The notes beneath the pieces are model-generated. The model did no database searches and was not told the DNA's origin. It worked only from the letters and a program-made list of their open reading frames with translations. From JBCBSP01 sp039819095 (GTDB taxonomy: Bacteria > Pseudomonadota > Alphaproteobacteria > Caulobacterales > Maricaulaceae), in the NCBI GenBank assembly GCA_039819095.1, contig JBCBSP010000002.1, forward strand, positions 124,001 through 188,000: a stretch of 64,000 bases of DNA, written 5' to 3'. How positions within the stretch are numbered: the stretch's first letter is position 1; every line of letters starts with the position of its first letter. The position numbers and the translations under genes were made by a program. This document shows, one piece after another, positions 35,089-44,452 of the stretch.

Positions 35089-36371
35089 GCGCACCGCCCT
35101 TCGGCCTGTCGCTTTATCGCGCAGCGACCCGCCTCCTGGCGCCGGTCGCGCCGCTTGTGCTGGACCGCCGCGCTCGCCACGGCAAGGAAGATCAGGATCG
35201 TCTTGGCGAGCGCCTCGCCCGCGACCTGCCGGCTCGGCCTGCCGGCCCTCTGATCTGGCTGCATGGGGCCAGTGTCGGGGAAAGCCGCATCACGCTGAGG
35301 ATCGGCCAGGCGCTGCAGACGGCCCGACCCGAAGCGAACCTGCTGTTCACCTCCGGCACGCTGACTTCAGCGAACATGATCGCCGATCAGAAGCCGTCCG
35401 GAAGCCTGCATCAGTTCCTGCCGGTTGACGCTCCGCGCACGGCGCGCCGTTTCGCCGAACACTGGAGCCCGGAACTCGCCGTGTTCGCCGAAAGCGAGCT
35501 GTGGCCGAACCTGATCCTGGAAACCACGCGCACGGGCGCGGCCATGGCGTTGATCAATGCGCGCATGAACCAGAAATCCCTGCGCGGCTGGGCCCGCTTT
35601 CCTCACAGCGCAGCGTGGCTTCTGGGATGTTTTGACTGGATCGGCGCCGCCGACCAGACGACAGCGACGGGCCTGAGCGCGCTGGCCGGGCGGGAGATCG
35701 CGATGACGGGCAGTCTGAAACTGCTCGCCGGCGAACCGGACGTCGGCCTCGTGCAAGCCTTCAGACTCGGTGCGGCCGGCCGGCTCGCCTGGGTGGCGGG
35801 CAGCACGCATCCTGGCGAGGAAGACATCGTGCTAGATGCGTTCGCACGACTTCGCGCCGCCCACCCGGACGCCCTGCTCATTCTGGCGCCGCGCCATCCG
35901 GAGCGCTGCGAGGCGGTGCTGGACCAGATTCGCCGCTCCGGTCTGAGCGCGCGCCTGCGTTCGCGCGACGAGCCCCCTGACGCGAGCTGCGCGGTCTGGC
36001 TGATCGATACGATGGGCGAGCTGCCCGCCGCCTATGGCGCAGCGCCGGTCGCCTTCATCGGCGGCAGCCTGATTGACGGCATTGGCGGTCACACCCCGGT
36101 TGAAGCCACTATGGCCGGCGCCGGCGTGATCTCAGGTCCGCATGCGGCAAGCTTTGAAGACATCTACGCCGCCTACCGCGCCCATGACGCTGTCACCCGG
36201 GTTCAGGACGCCGAAACGCTGGCTGCGGCGGTCGAGGCGGGCTGGGCGGGCGAGGCTGCGGACGCCAAAGCCGGTCACGCCGCAATCGCAGCGCTGGGCG
36301 GGCTCGGAGCAGACGCCGTCGCGGCGCGCCTGGTCGAGCTGTTCGACAGCGCGCAGTCGGAGGCGGGCTGA
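35085..36371 (+). CDS. waaA: 3-deoxy-D-manno-octulosonic acid (Kdo) transferase
   Basis: 428 residues of a GT30-type transferase that adds Kdo to lipid IVA, the first step of lipopolysaccharide core synthesis, at the inner membrane. Recognised segments are WLHGASVGESR near the N-terminus, ESELWPNLI, INARMNQKS and the nucleotide-sugar site FIGGSL with GGHTPVEA. ATG overlaps the previous stop; the last base of its stop is the first base of the lpxK start. Confidence 0.95.
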   Translation: MSAPPFGLSLYRAATRLLAPVAPLVLDRRARHGKEDQDRLGERLARDLPARPAGPLIWLHGASVGESRITLRIGQALQTARPEANLLFTSGTLTSANMIADQKPSGSLHQFLPVDAPRTARRFAEHWSPELAVFAESELWPNLILETTRTGAAMALINARMNQKSLRGWARFPHSAAWLLGCFDWIGAADQTTATGLSALAGREIAMTGSLKLLAGEPDVGLVQAFRLGAAGRLAWVAGSTHPGEEDIVLDAFARLRAAHPDALLILAPRHPERCEAVLDQIRRSGLSARLRSRDEPPDASCAVWLIDTMGELPAAYGAAPVAFIGGSLIDGIGGHTPVEATMAGAGVISGPHAASFEDIYAAYRAHDAVTRVQDAETLAAAVEAGWAGEAADAKAGHAAIAALGGLGADAVAARLVELFDSAQSEAG

Positions 36372-37396
36372 TGCGTCCACCGGCATTCTGGAACACCGAA
36401 GAAGAACGCGGCTCCGGCGCTCTGACACGCGCCCTGCTTTCCCCCCTGGGCGCGATTTATGCGTTCGCCACGGCTCGCCGCATCGCGCGCGTAAAGCCGC
36501 AGAGGGCCGCGATGCCGGTCATCTGCGTCGGTAATCTGACGCTTGGCGGAACGGGCAAGACGCCCGTCGCGATCTCACTGCTGCGCCTGCTCTCCGAGGC
36601 AGGCCGCACCCCGTTTGCGTTGACGCGCGGCTGGAAGGGCGAGCTGGCCGGCCCGGTGCGCGTGAGCGAGGCGCACACCGCCCGCCAGGTGGGCGATGAA
36701 CCGCTGCTGTTGGCGCGAAGCGCGCCGGTCATCGTCAGCCGCGACCGTCCGGCCGGCGCGGCGCTGGGCCTGCAGCAGGGCGCAGACGTCATCGTGATGG
36801 ATGACGGCCACCAGAACCCGACCCTGCACAAGGATTTGTCGCTCATCGTTGTCGATGGAGAGACCGGATGGGGGGCGAACCGCGTCTTCCCGGCCGGGCC
36901 TTTGCGCGAACCGGTGCGCGCTGGACTGGCGCGCACGGACGCGGTGATCGTGATGACCGCCGGCCCGGACGACGCGCCCGATTACCGACGGCTGAAGCTG
37001 GACGGGCTGGAAATCCCGATCTTCCACGCCTGGCTGGAGCCGGCCGGGCTCGCGCCGAGCGGCAAACTCCTCGCCTTCGCCGGCATCGGACGGCCTCAGA
37101 AATTCTTCGATGCGCTCACCGCAGCGGGCGGGGAGCTGGCCGAGGCCTTCTCCTTTCCCGATCATCACCCTTATTCCGATCGAGATATCGCGCGCCTTCT
37201 GGATCTGGCTGAGGCCTATCAGGCACAGCCCATCACGACAGAAAAGGACTGGGTTCGCCTGCCCGCCGAGGCGCGTGCGAAGGTCTTGTCCTGGCCGGTT
37301 CAGGCGGTCTTCGCCGAGCCGGCCCGGATCGCAGCGCTTCTTGAAGAGGTCTGCGCGCCGCGCGAAAACGTGGACGCATCGAACCGCGCGCGCTAG
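36371..37396 (+). CDS. lpxK: Tetraacyldisaccharide 4'-kinase
   Basis: 341 residues. It phosphorylates the lipid A disaccharide at the 4' position. The P-loop GNLTLGGTGKTPVA and MDDGHQNPTL are characteristic, and a hydrophobic N-terminal helix anchors it to the inner membrane. Coupled to waaA by a 1-base overlap. Confidence 0.96.
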   Translation: MRPPAFWNTEEERGSGALTRALLSPLGAIYAFATARRIARVKPQRAAMPVICVGNLTLGGTGKTPVAISLLRLLSEAGRTPFALTRGWKGELAGPVRVSEAHTARQVGDEPLLLARSAPVIVSRDRPAGAALGLQQGADVIVMDDGHQNPTLHKDLSLIVVDGETGWGANRVFPAGPLREPVRAGLARTDAVIVMTAGPDDAPDYRRLKLDGLEIPIFHAWLEPAGLAPSGKLLAFAGIGRPQKFFDALTAAGGELAEAFSFPDHHPYSDRDIARLLDLAEAYQAQPITTEKDWVRLPAEARAKVLSWPVQAVFAEPARIAALLEEVCAPRENVDASNRAR

Positions 37397-37409
37397 ACCG
37401 CTGAAGGTG

Positions 37410-38381
37410 ATGACCGGCGTGTTGCAGAAGATCGGATGGCGCGCTGAAGCGCTCGCCTGGGATGGCTATCAGAGCCTGTTCCGGTCGTTCGGGCTTGAGC
37501 GCGCGAGCGCTGCCGGCGCGGGCTTGCTGAAAACGCTGGGCCCGCTCGCCTCGGTTCATCACGTCGCGCGAGTGAATATGCGCATCGCCTTCCCCCACGC
37601 TCACGAGCGCGAGATCGACGCGCTGCTTGAGCGGATGTGGGACAATTTCGGCCGCCTTGCGGGCGAGTTCCCGAACACCCACCGCTTCGACATGAGCCCG
37701 AACAGCGCCGATATAACGGTGGTGGGCTCGGAGATTCTCGACGAGCTCGCCCGCACCGGCCAACCCGCCGTGCTGGTCTCCGGGCACTTCGCCAACTGGG
37801 AGCTCCTGGGCGCGGTCATCATGCAGCACCTGCCACGCTGCCGGGTCACTTATCGCCACGCCAACAACCCGATCATCGATCGGCGCATCACAGCCCAGCG
37901 CGCGGCCTATGGCGTGCGCGTCTTCGCGCCCAAGGGCGAGCAGGGCGCTAAAGAGATCATGAAGGCGCTCAAGGCCGGCGCGTCGGTCGGCCTGATGAAT
38001 GATCAGAAAATGAATGACGGCATAGCCGCGCCCTTTTTCGGCGTCCCGGCCATGACCGCGTCAGGACCGGCCCGTCTGGCGCTGCGCTATGACGCGCCCA
38101 TCGTGCCAATGTCGGTCCGCCGGGTGGACGGCCCGCGCTTCACCGTCACCGTGCATGAGCCGCTGGCCCGGCCCAAGGCGCAGGACCGCACCGAAGCGGT
38201 CTTCGAGACGGTGTGCCGGATCAACGCTTTTCTGGAAGACCGCATTCGCGAGGCGCCGGCCCAGTGGTTCTGGGTGCATCGCCGCTTCGACAAGGCGATC
38301 TACAAGCCGGGCGCTGCGCTGCCGGTTCAGTCCGCCAGCGCCGCCGGATCGACTCCAAGCGTTTCGCCCGGATCGATATAG
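37410..38381 (+). CDS. Lipid A late acyltransferase (LpxL/LpxM type)
   Basis: 323 residues of the HtrB/MsbB family, which adds a secondary acyl chain to Kdo-lipid A. The catalytic motif HFANWE (HX4E) is visible in VLVSGHFANWELLG. Later blocks include NDQKMNDGIAAPFFG. The ATG at 37410 (AAGG just upstream) is preferred to the long frame from 37110, which lies within lpxK. Its 3' end overlaps the convergent M23 gene by 55 bases. LpxL and LpxM cannot be separated by sequence inspection. Confidence 0.92.
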   Translation: MTGVLQKIGWRAEALAWDGYQSLFRSFGLERASAAGAGLLKTLGPLASVHHVARVNMRIAFPHAHEREIDALLERMWDNFGRLAGEFPNTHRFDMSPNSADITVVGSEILDELARTGQPAVLVSGHFANWELLGAVIMQHLPRCRVTYRHANNPIIDRRITAQRAAYGVRVFAPKGEQGAKEIMKALKAGASVGLMNDQKMNDGIAAPFFGVPAMTASGPARLALRYDAPIVPMSVRRVDGPRFTVTVHEPLARPKAQDRTEAVFETVCRINAFLEDRIREAPAQWFWVHRRFDKAIYKPGAALPVQSASAAGSTPSVSPGSI

Positions 38382-39145
38382 CGATCCCGCCACTTTATGC
38401 GCCAGTCCAGGTGCGCGCCGGTTGAACGCCCTCCGGCTCCGACTGCGCCGATCGACTGACCCTGCTCGACCACATCGCCGACCTCCACAATCACCTCTGA
38501 CAGGTGCAGGAAAGCGGAGGTGAAGCCCTGGCCATGGTCGATGAAGATCAACCCGCCCTCCCAGTACATGTCCGGCTCGGCCAGCGTAACGACGCCGCCG
38601 GCCGGCGCGGTGACCGGCGTGCCGTTCGGCGCAGCGACATCAATGCCGTAATGCGGGCGGCGCGGCTCGCCATTGTAAAAGCGCTGCGAGCCGTAGACCC
38701 CCGTGATCCGCCCGCCTTCGATCGGCATGACGAAGCCACCGGCAAACCCGGCCCCGTCCCAGTCGGAACGATAGGCAGCGGCCTTCTGCGCGCCCTCGCG
38801 CTGGCGGCGCTCCAGGGTTTCGGCGGGCGGGCTGACGAAGCGCGGTGCGACACCCTCAATACGTTGAATATCGTATTCGCGCTGCTCCACCACGATAAGC
38901 CGTTCGTAAACTCCACCGTCCGGCGTGGTCACGCTCAGCTGGGTCGCGGCATCCGCGTCGCGGTCATGGCCGAGCACGACCCAGCCATGCTCATCGACAT
39001 CAATCGCGACATCGCCGAGCTGAACCTGCGCGCCCGGCGTGCTGCGGCAGACGATCATGGCGCCCTGGCGATGCTCGCCCGCGCAGGCGATCGGCGCGTT
39101 GGCGTCAAGTTCGGCGGCCAGTCCCAGAATGAGGGCGAGCATCAT
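38327..39145 (-). CDS. M23-family peptidase-like protein with altered zinc motif
   Basis: 272 residues. An N-terminal hydrophobic stretch may be a signal peptide. A central helical linker (about 108-125) precedes the LytM domain. The HxxxD ligands are intact (H165, D169 in RPHYGID), as is H214 (AFLHLSE). The usual HxH is H245-L-D247 (TGAHLDW), so one zinc ligand is Asp instead of His. M23 enzymes cut peptidoglycan cross-links; this variant may be active with Asp or serve as a regulator. It is translationally coupled to the DUF2093 gene (ATGA). Confidence 0.87.
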   Translation of the reverse strand: MMLALILGLAAELDANAPIACAGEHRQGAMIVCRSTPGAQVQLGDVAIDVDEHGWVVLGHDRDADAATQLSVTTPDGGVYERLIVVEQREYDIQRIEGVAPRFVSPPAETLERRQREGAQKAAAYRSDWDGAGFAGGFVMPIEGGRITGVYGSQRFYNGEPRRPHYGIDVAAPNGTPVTAPAGGVVTLAEPDMYWEGGLIFIDHGQGFTSAFLHLSEVIVEVGDVVEQGQSIGAVGAGGRSTGAHLDWRIKWRDRYIDPGETLGVDPAALAD

Positions 39146-39387
39146 CGGTTCGCCCCCTGCGCAGCACCGCCCGGACCGCCATGGACTTCAAGCCAGCGCT
39201 TCGTGGCGGCCTGCGCGTCGCGATAGGCTTCCTGCAGCTCCGCGCTCCAGTAGCGCAGCCGCGAGATCGGGATCTGGTCGCCGCTGACCGCGCACAGAAC
39301 ATGGCTGCCAGGCTGCAGGATCATGAAATCCGCATCACCATATTCCAGCTTGGCCTCGCCTGTGAAATCCCGCTCAAACTCGCTCAT
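39142..39387 (-). CDS. DUF2093 protein
   Basis: 81 residues of a small alphaproteobacterial family. The core is LEYGDADFMILQPGSHVLCAV followed by IPISRLRYWSAELQEAY. No function is known. The start at 39387 is preferred to the longer frame to 39420. It commonly accompanies lpxK and M23 genes. Confidence 0.8.
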   Translation of the reverse strand: MSEFERDFTGEAKLEYGDADFMILQPGSHVLCAVSGDQIPISRLRYWSAELQEAYRDAQAATKRWLEVHGGPGGAAQGANR

Positions 39388-39545
39388 GCGCGTCTCCTGA
39401 TGTGTCGCCGCGCCGTGCATAGCACAGGCAGGCGGGCGGCAAAAAGGCAGGCGCGACAGCGCTCGCTTTCACCCATGGGCGTGACCGCTGAGCGACCTAT
39501 CTCCTGTATGAGTATTTGCAAGACGACTGCAGGAAGGAGCCAGGA

Positions 39546-39974
39546 TTGACCTTGTCCGTCATGCCGATGGAATGGATCGCTGCAGGCGGGGCCGCGGCCC
39601 TGGGCGCTGCAATGGGCGGGGCGAGCCTCGTAACCCCGCGCTGGGGCGCAAGCGTGGTGCGCCTCGCGCCGGACCCGCGCTGGAAGGGCGGCTGGGCGGA
39701 GTTTCGGGCCTCCTATGGCGGCGCGCTCCTGCTGGCGCATGGCGCCGTCCTGCTCACCCTGGCGATGAGCTTTCAGGCCGGTTCCGGCGCAGTGATGGGG
39801 GCGAGCTTCGCTGTCGCGCTGTACTGGTTCGGCATGGCCGCCGGTCGGATCGTCTCCATGGTGATCGACTGCGAGCAGGAAACGAGGACGCGCTATAACG
39901 CCATCGGTGTGGGGTTCGAGCTGCTCATGGCCGCAGCCCTGGGCGCACCCTTCCTGGCCCATCTCGGCGGATAG
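39546..39974 (+). CDS. DUF4345-like four-helix membrane protein
   Basis: 142 residues with four predicted membrane helices and the block LYWFGMAAGRIVSMVIDC. AGGAAGGAG is 6-9 bases before the TTG at 39546, which was therefore chosen; an ATG at 39561 is the alternative. Function unknown. Confidence 0.72.
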   Translation: MTLSVMPMEWIAAGGAAALGAAMGGASLVTPRWGASVVRLAPDPRWKGGWAEFRASYGGALLLAHGAVLLTLAMSFQAGSGAVMGASFAVALYWFGMAAGRIVSMVIDCEQETRTRYNAIGVGFELLMAAALGAPFLAHLGG

Positions 39975-40003
39975 GCGAACGTGGATCACGCATCTGTCAC
40001 GCC

Positions 40004-40018
40004 CCGCATTCCATGCGG
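40004..40018. terminator. Hairpin between convergent DUF4345-like and putA genes
   Basis: CCGCAT-TCC-ATGCGG, a perfect 6-base-pair stem with a 3-base loop in the 82-base gap between convergent stops. No T-run; weak candidate for a bidirectional terminator. Confidence 0.4.
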
Positions 40019-40056
40019 AGCTCATAAAAGCCTTCGATGACATTGCGGGATGCGCG

Positions 40057-43000
40057 TCAGCTCAAACTCAGAAGCTCAGGGTCTCCGCCCTGGGCGGCGA
40101 TGTTGACGGTGACGGTGCGCTCCACGGCGAAGCGGGCGAGATAGTGCGGGCCGCCCGCCTTCGGTCCGGTGCCTGACAAGCCCTCGCCGCCAAAGGGCTG
40201 CACGCCGACCACCGCGCCGGTAATGTTGCGGTTCACATACAGATTGCCGGCCGGAATTGTAGCCTGAATCTGCGCAGCGAAACGCTCCAGCCGGGAATGG
40301 ACGCCCAGGGTGAGACCGTAGCCCTTGTCCGCCAGAGCCTGCGCCAGGTCAGGCAGGTCAGAGCGCGCATAACGGATGACATGAAGCACCGGCCCGAACT
40401 TCTCCTCGGCCAGCCGGTCAAGATCGGAAAGCTCCACCAGCGCCGGAGCGAAATATCGCCCGGACACCGCCGTTTCGGCATCGAGCGGGACACGGTGCAA
40501 AACCGTCGCGCGCTCGCCCATATCCCTGATATGGGCTTCCAGCATGGCGCAGGCGTCCGCATCGATCACCGGGCCGGTATCGGTGGCCGCATCGGCAGGA
40601 TCGCCCAGATGCAGCTCGTCCATCGCGCCTTTCAACCCCTCGATCAGCTCCGGGGCCGTCTCTTGCGGCAATAACAGGACACGCAGCGCCGAACAGCGCT
40701 GACCGGCTGAACCGAAGGCCGACAGAACCGCATCATCAATCACCTGTTCAGCCAGCGCACTGGTGTCGACGAACATCGCGTTCAGCCCGCCGGTCTCTGC
40801 GATGAGCGGCGTGATCGGACCGTCCTTGGCCGCCAGCGCGCGATTGATAAGCCGCGCCACTTCGGTGGACCCGGTAAACGCTACGCCGGCCGTGCGCGGA
40901 TCATTCACCAGAGCGGCGCCGACCGCGCCGTCGCCCGGCAAAAGGTGCAGCACCTCGCTGGGCAGGCCGGCGGCCTGGTAGAGCTTCACCGCCTCAGCCG
41001 CCACGAGCGGGCTCTGCTCAGCCGGCTTGGCCAACACGGTATTGCCCGCCGCCAGGGCCGCTGCGATCTGTCCGGTGAAGATGGCGAGCGGGAAGTTCCA
41101 TGGGCTGATGCAGACGAAGACGCCGCGCCCGGCCAACCCAAGATGATTGGTTTCCCCTGCAGGTCCGGGCAGACGATCCGGGGCGGCGAATTTCGCCTGC
41201 GCCTCGCAAGCGTAATAGCGAAGAAAATCGACCGCCTCGCGCACCTCCGCCACGCCGTCGACCAGCGTCTTGCCGGTCTCGCGCGTCATGATCGCGATGA
41301 AGCGGTCCGCATCTGTTTCCAGCGCGTCGGCCATGGCGCGCAGGATATCCGCACGCGCCGGGCCGCGCTTGGCGTCCCAGGCGGGGAAGGCGGCGCTCGC
41401 GGTGCTGAACGCGGCCTCGATATCGGTTTCACTCGCATCGGTGATGTCGGCGGTGATGAAGGACAGCTCGGCCGGGCTGGGTCGGGTCGTAGCGGAGCCT
41501 GATGTCATCCGCCCATTGATGATCGCGCCAGCCGCGTGCGGCGCGCCGGCATCGAACTCCGCCTGGACTGCGGCGAGGCGATCGCGCACTGCGGCCTGCG
41601 ACAGATCAATGCCGGCGGCGTTCACACGGTCTTCGCCGTAAAGCCGCGGCGGAGTTGGGATGAAGGGATGCCGGTCAAGGGTTGCAGCCCCATCAAACGG
41701 CCCGCGCGCAACGTCCGCAGCCGGTACGTCCGGGTCAAGGAAAGCGTGCACGAAGGAGGTGTTCGCGCCGTTCTCCAGAAGCCGGCGAACCAGGTAGGGC
41801 AGCAAGTCCTCATGGCTGCCGACCGGCGCGTAGACGCGCACCGGCCTGACCTCGAACGCCGCGTGTGCGGCGTTGTAGAGCGGCTCGCCCATGCCGTGCA
41901 GGCGCTGAAACTCATAGTCCGGCGCGCCGCAGGCCTGCGCGATCTCGCGCACCGAGCACAGCGTATGGGCGTTGTGCGTGGCGAACTGGGCGTAGATGGC
42001 CTCCGGCGCGCTCAGCATGGCGCGTGCGCAGACGAGGTAATTCAGATCGGTCGCCGGCTTGGTGGTCCAGACCGGGAAGTCCGGCCAGCCCATCTGGTGG
42101 GCGTATTTGATCTCGGTATCCCAATAGGCCCCCTTCACCAGTCGAACCAGGAAGCGCCGGTTCGTGGCGGCGGCCAGATCGACCAGGCGCTCGATCACCG
42201 CCAGCGCGCGCTTGTGATAGGCCTGAACGGCGAGACCCAACCCGCCCCAGCCGGCGAGCGACGGTTCATGGGACAGGCGCTCCAGTATCTTCAGGGAGAT
42301 GACGAGCCGGTCCGCCTCTTCGGCATCCAGGCAGAAGCCGATATCGGCCGCCCTCGCCGCTTCGGCCTGCTCAAGGACGCGCGGATAGAGGCGCGCCATG
42401 ACATCGGCTTCGTTGACCGCGTGATAGTGCGGATGCAGGGCGGAGAGCTTCACTGATACCCCGTCCACCGCCTCGATCGGACCGTCCTGACGACGCTTGG
42501 CCACGGTCGCGATGGCATCGAGATAGCGCTGGTGATAACGCGCCGCATCCGCCTCGGTGCGCGCGCCTTCGCCCAGCATGTCGAAGCTGAAGAGCGGTTT
42601 TGCACCTTCCGGCGCCGGCCAGGCGCGCCCACGCTTGATCGCGGCCTCAATGGTGCGGCCCAGCACGAATTGCTCGCCGAGAATGCGCATGGACTGGCGC
42701 GTTGCGGTGCGGATGACCGGCTCGCCGAGCCGGCCGGCAAGCCGGCGGAAATACTCGCCCGGATCGCGCCTGGCGTCGGTTTCAACGTCGACCAGCGATC
42801 CGGTCAGCATGAGGCCAAGCGTGGAGGCGTTGACCAGCCAGTTATCCGATTTCCAGGCATGTTTGGCCCATTGGCCCGACCCGATTTTCTCCGCAATAAG
42901 GTCATCGGCGGTCTGGGAATCCGGAACCCGCAGGAGCGCTTCGGCCAGACACATCAGCGCCAGCCCCTCCGCATTGGTCAGGCCAAACTCCTGAAGGAAG

Positions 43001-43209
43001 GACTCCATAAGACCGGTGCGGTTCTTCGCCGCGCGCGCGCGCTCCACCAGATCAACGGCCGAAGCGCTGGCGCGGGCCTGAGCGTCAGCGTCCAGGCCGG
43101 TCTGTCCGCCAAGCGCGCGCGCAGCCTCCCGCTCGTCGGCGAATTTCAGCGCATCAAGCGCATCCCAGTCGATCATCACAGATGAAGCGGGCTGAACAGC
43201 AATGGCCAT
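40057..43209 (-). CDS. putA: Bifunctional proline dehydrogenase / pyrroline-5-carboxylate dehydrogenase
   Basis: 1050 residues. The N-terminal half (about 60-480) is the FAD-linked proline dehydrogenase barrel with GVSVKLSALHPHY and LVRLVKGAYWDTEIK. The C-terminal half is the NAD-dependent aldehyde dehydrogenase with ISPWNFPLAIFTGQ, ETGGLNAMFVD and catalytic Cys in AGQRCSALRVL. Together they convert proline to glutamate with a channelled intermediate. There is no obvious N-terminal ribbon-helix-helix DNA-binding domain, so this is probably not a self-regulating PutA. AGGA lies before the ATG. Confidence 0.95.
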   Translation of the reverse strand: MAIAVQPASSVMIDWDALDALKFADEREAARALGGQTGLDADAQARASASAVDLVERARAAKNRTGLMESFLQEFGLTNAEGLALMCLAEALLRVPDSQTADDLIAEKIGSGQWAKHAWKSDNWLVNASTLGLMLTGSLVDVETDARRDPGEYFRRLAGRLGEPVIRTATRQSMRILGEQFVLGRTIEAAIKRGRAWPAPEGAKPLFSFDMLGEGARTEADAARYHQRYLDAIATVAKRRQDGPIEAVDGVSVKLSALHPHYHAVNEADVMARLYPRVLEQAEAARAADIGFCLDAEEADRLVISLKILERLSHEPSLAGWGGLGLAVQAYHKRALAVIERLVDLAAATNRRFLVRLVKGAYWDTEIKYAHQMGWPDFPVWTTKPATDLNYLVCARAMLSAPEAIYAQFATHNAHTLCSVREIAQACGAPDYEFQRLHGMGEPLYNAAHAAFEVRPVRVYAPVGSHEDLLPYLVRRLLENGANTSFVHAFLDPDVPAADVARGPFDGAATLDRHPFIPTPPRLYGEDRVNAAGIDLSQAAVRDRLAAVQAEFDAGAPHAAGAIINGRMTSGSATTRPSPAELSFITADITDASETDIEAAFSTASAAFPAWDAKRGPARADILRAMADALETDADRFIAIMTRETGKTLVDGVAEVREAVDFLRYYACEAQAKFAAPDRLPGPAGETNHLGLAGRGVFVCISPWNFPLAIFTGQIAAALAAGNTVLAKPAEQSPLVAAEAVKLYQAAGLPSEVLHLLPGDGAVGAALVNDPRTAGVAFTGSTEVARLINRALAAKDGPITPLIAETGGLNAMFVDTSALAEQVIDDAVLSAFGSAGQRCSALRVLLLPQETAPELIEGLKGAMDELHLGDPADAATDTGPVIDADACAMLEAHIRDMGERATVLHRVPLDAETAVSGRYFAPALVELSDLDRLAEEKFGPVLHVIRYARSDLPDLAQALADKGYGLTLGVHSRLERFAAQIQATIPAGNLYVNRNITGAVVGVQPFGGEGLSGTGPKAGGPHYLARFAVERTVTVNIAAQGGDPELLSLS

Positions 43210-43357
43210 GGCGGCGTCCTAACCGGAACAAGAACAGGTCACATGCGCAGATAGGGCCAGGACGCCGGTTTGGGCAAGACCGCGCCGCAAGCCTTCGCGC
43301 CAGCGGCAAAACGCGCTAAGAGGCGCCCTTCCTCCTATCCGGATTGAGAGATGAGAC

Positions 43358-44452
43358 ATGGAAGAGGCCGCCGCGCCAATGCGCATCATGCTGGTGACCG
43401 ACGCCTGGGAGCCCCAGGTGAACGGTGTCGTGCGCACCTTGTCGCGCACCGTGGATGAGTGCCGCGCGATGGGCCATGAGGTGGAGGTGATCCATCCCGG
43501 CCTTGGCTACAACCTCATCCCGCTGCCGACCTACTCTGAGATCAAGCTCGCCATCGGCGCCAAGAAGGATATCGAGGAGCGCTTCCGCGCCTTCGAACCG
43601 GAAGCCATTCACATCGCCACCGAAGGCACGCTGGGTCACGCCGCCCGGGCGATCTGCCTGAAATGGAAGCTGCCCTTCACTACGAGCTACCACACCAAAT
43701 TTCCTGAATACGTGAATGCGCGCATGCCCTTCATCCCCATCTCGGCCGGGTACGCCTTCATGCGGCGCTTCCACAATTCGGGCAACGGCATGATGGTGGC
43801 CACCCCGTCCATGCGCGACCATCTCACTGCCAAGGGTTTTAATAACATCACGCCCTGGGCGCGCGGCGTGGACACCGAGCTGTTTCACCCTTCAAAGCGC
43901 GGCCTTGACGGCGGAGTCTACAAGGACCTGCCCGGCCCGATCTTCGTCTATGTCGGGCGGGTCGCGGTTGAGAAGAATCTGGAAGCTTTTCTGGATCTGG
44001 ACCTTCCCGGTTCGAAGGTCATCGTCGGACCCGGCCCGCAGCTTGAAGAGCTGAAGCGCAATTATCCCGACGTGCATTACACCGGTTCACTGTCCGGCGA
44101 TGAGCTGGTCCGCCATTTCGCGGACGCTGACGTGTTTGTCTTCCCCAGCTTCACCGACACGTTCGGGCTTGTGATTCTGGAAGCCATGGCGACCGGTACG
44201 CCAGTGGCCGCCTATCACGCCAACGGGCCCAAGGACATCATCCCCGGCTCCAATGCCGGTGCGGTGGACGATGATCTGAAAACCGCCTGCATGAAGGCGC
44301 TGGAGATGAAGCGTGAAGACTGCCGCGCCTATGCGGAGAAATACTCGTGGCGATCCTGCGCGGAGGAGTTCTTCACCAATCTCAAACCGCAGCCGCGCCC
44401 GGAACGCCGCCGCTTCTGGCGCCGCCTGCGCAGGCTCGGGCGGGCCGGTTAG
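43358..44452 (+). CDS. GT4-family glycosyltransferase
   Basis: 364 residues with a GT-B fold. The N-terminal DAWEPQVNGVVRTL and the C-terminal SFTDTFGLVILEAMATG (EX7E) are typical of GT4 enzymes related to mannosyl- and glycolipid glycosyltransferases. It ends in a strongly basic tail suited to membrane contact. The acceptor and donor are not known. An ATG at 43379 is an alternative start. Confidence 0.88.
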   Translation: MEEAAAPMRIMLVTDAWEPQVNGVVRTLSRTVDECRAMGHEVEVIHPGLGYNLIPLPTYSEIKLAIGAKKDIEERFRAFEPEAIHIATEGTLGHAARAICLKWKLPFTTSYHTKFPEYVNARMPFIPISAGYAFMRRFHNSGNGMMVATPSMRDHLTAKGFNNITPWARGVDTELFHPSKRGLDGGVYKDLPGPIFVYVGRVAVEKNLEAFLDLDLPGSKVIVGPGPQLEELKRNYPDVHYTGSLSGDELVRHFADADVFVFPSFTDTFGLVILEAMATGTPVAAYHANGPKDIIPGSNAGAVDDDLKTACMKALEMKREDCRAYAEKYSWRSCAEEFFTNLKPQPRPERRRFWRRLRRLGRAG

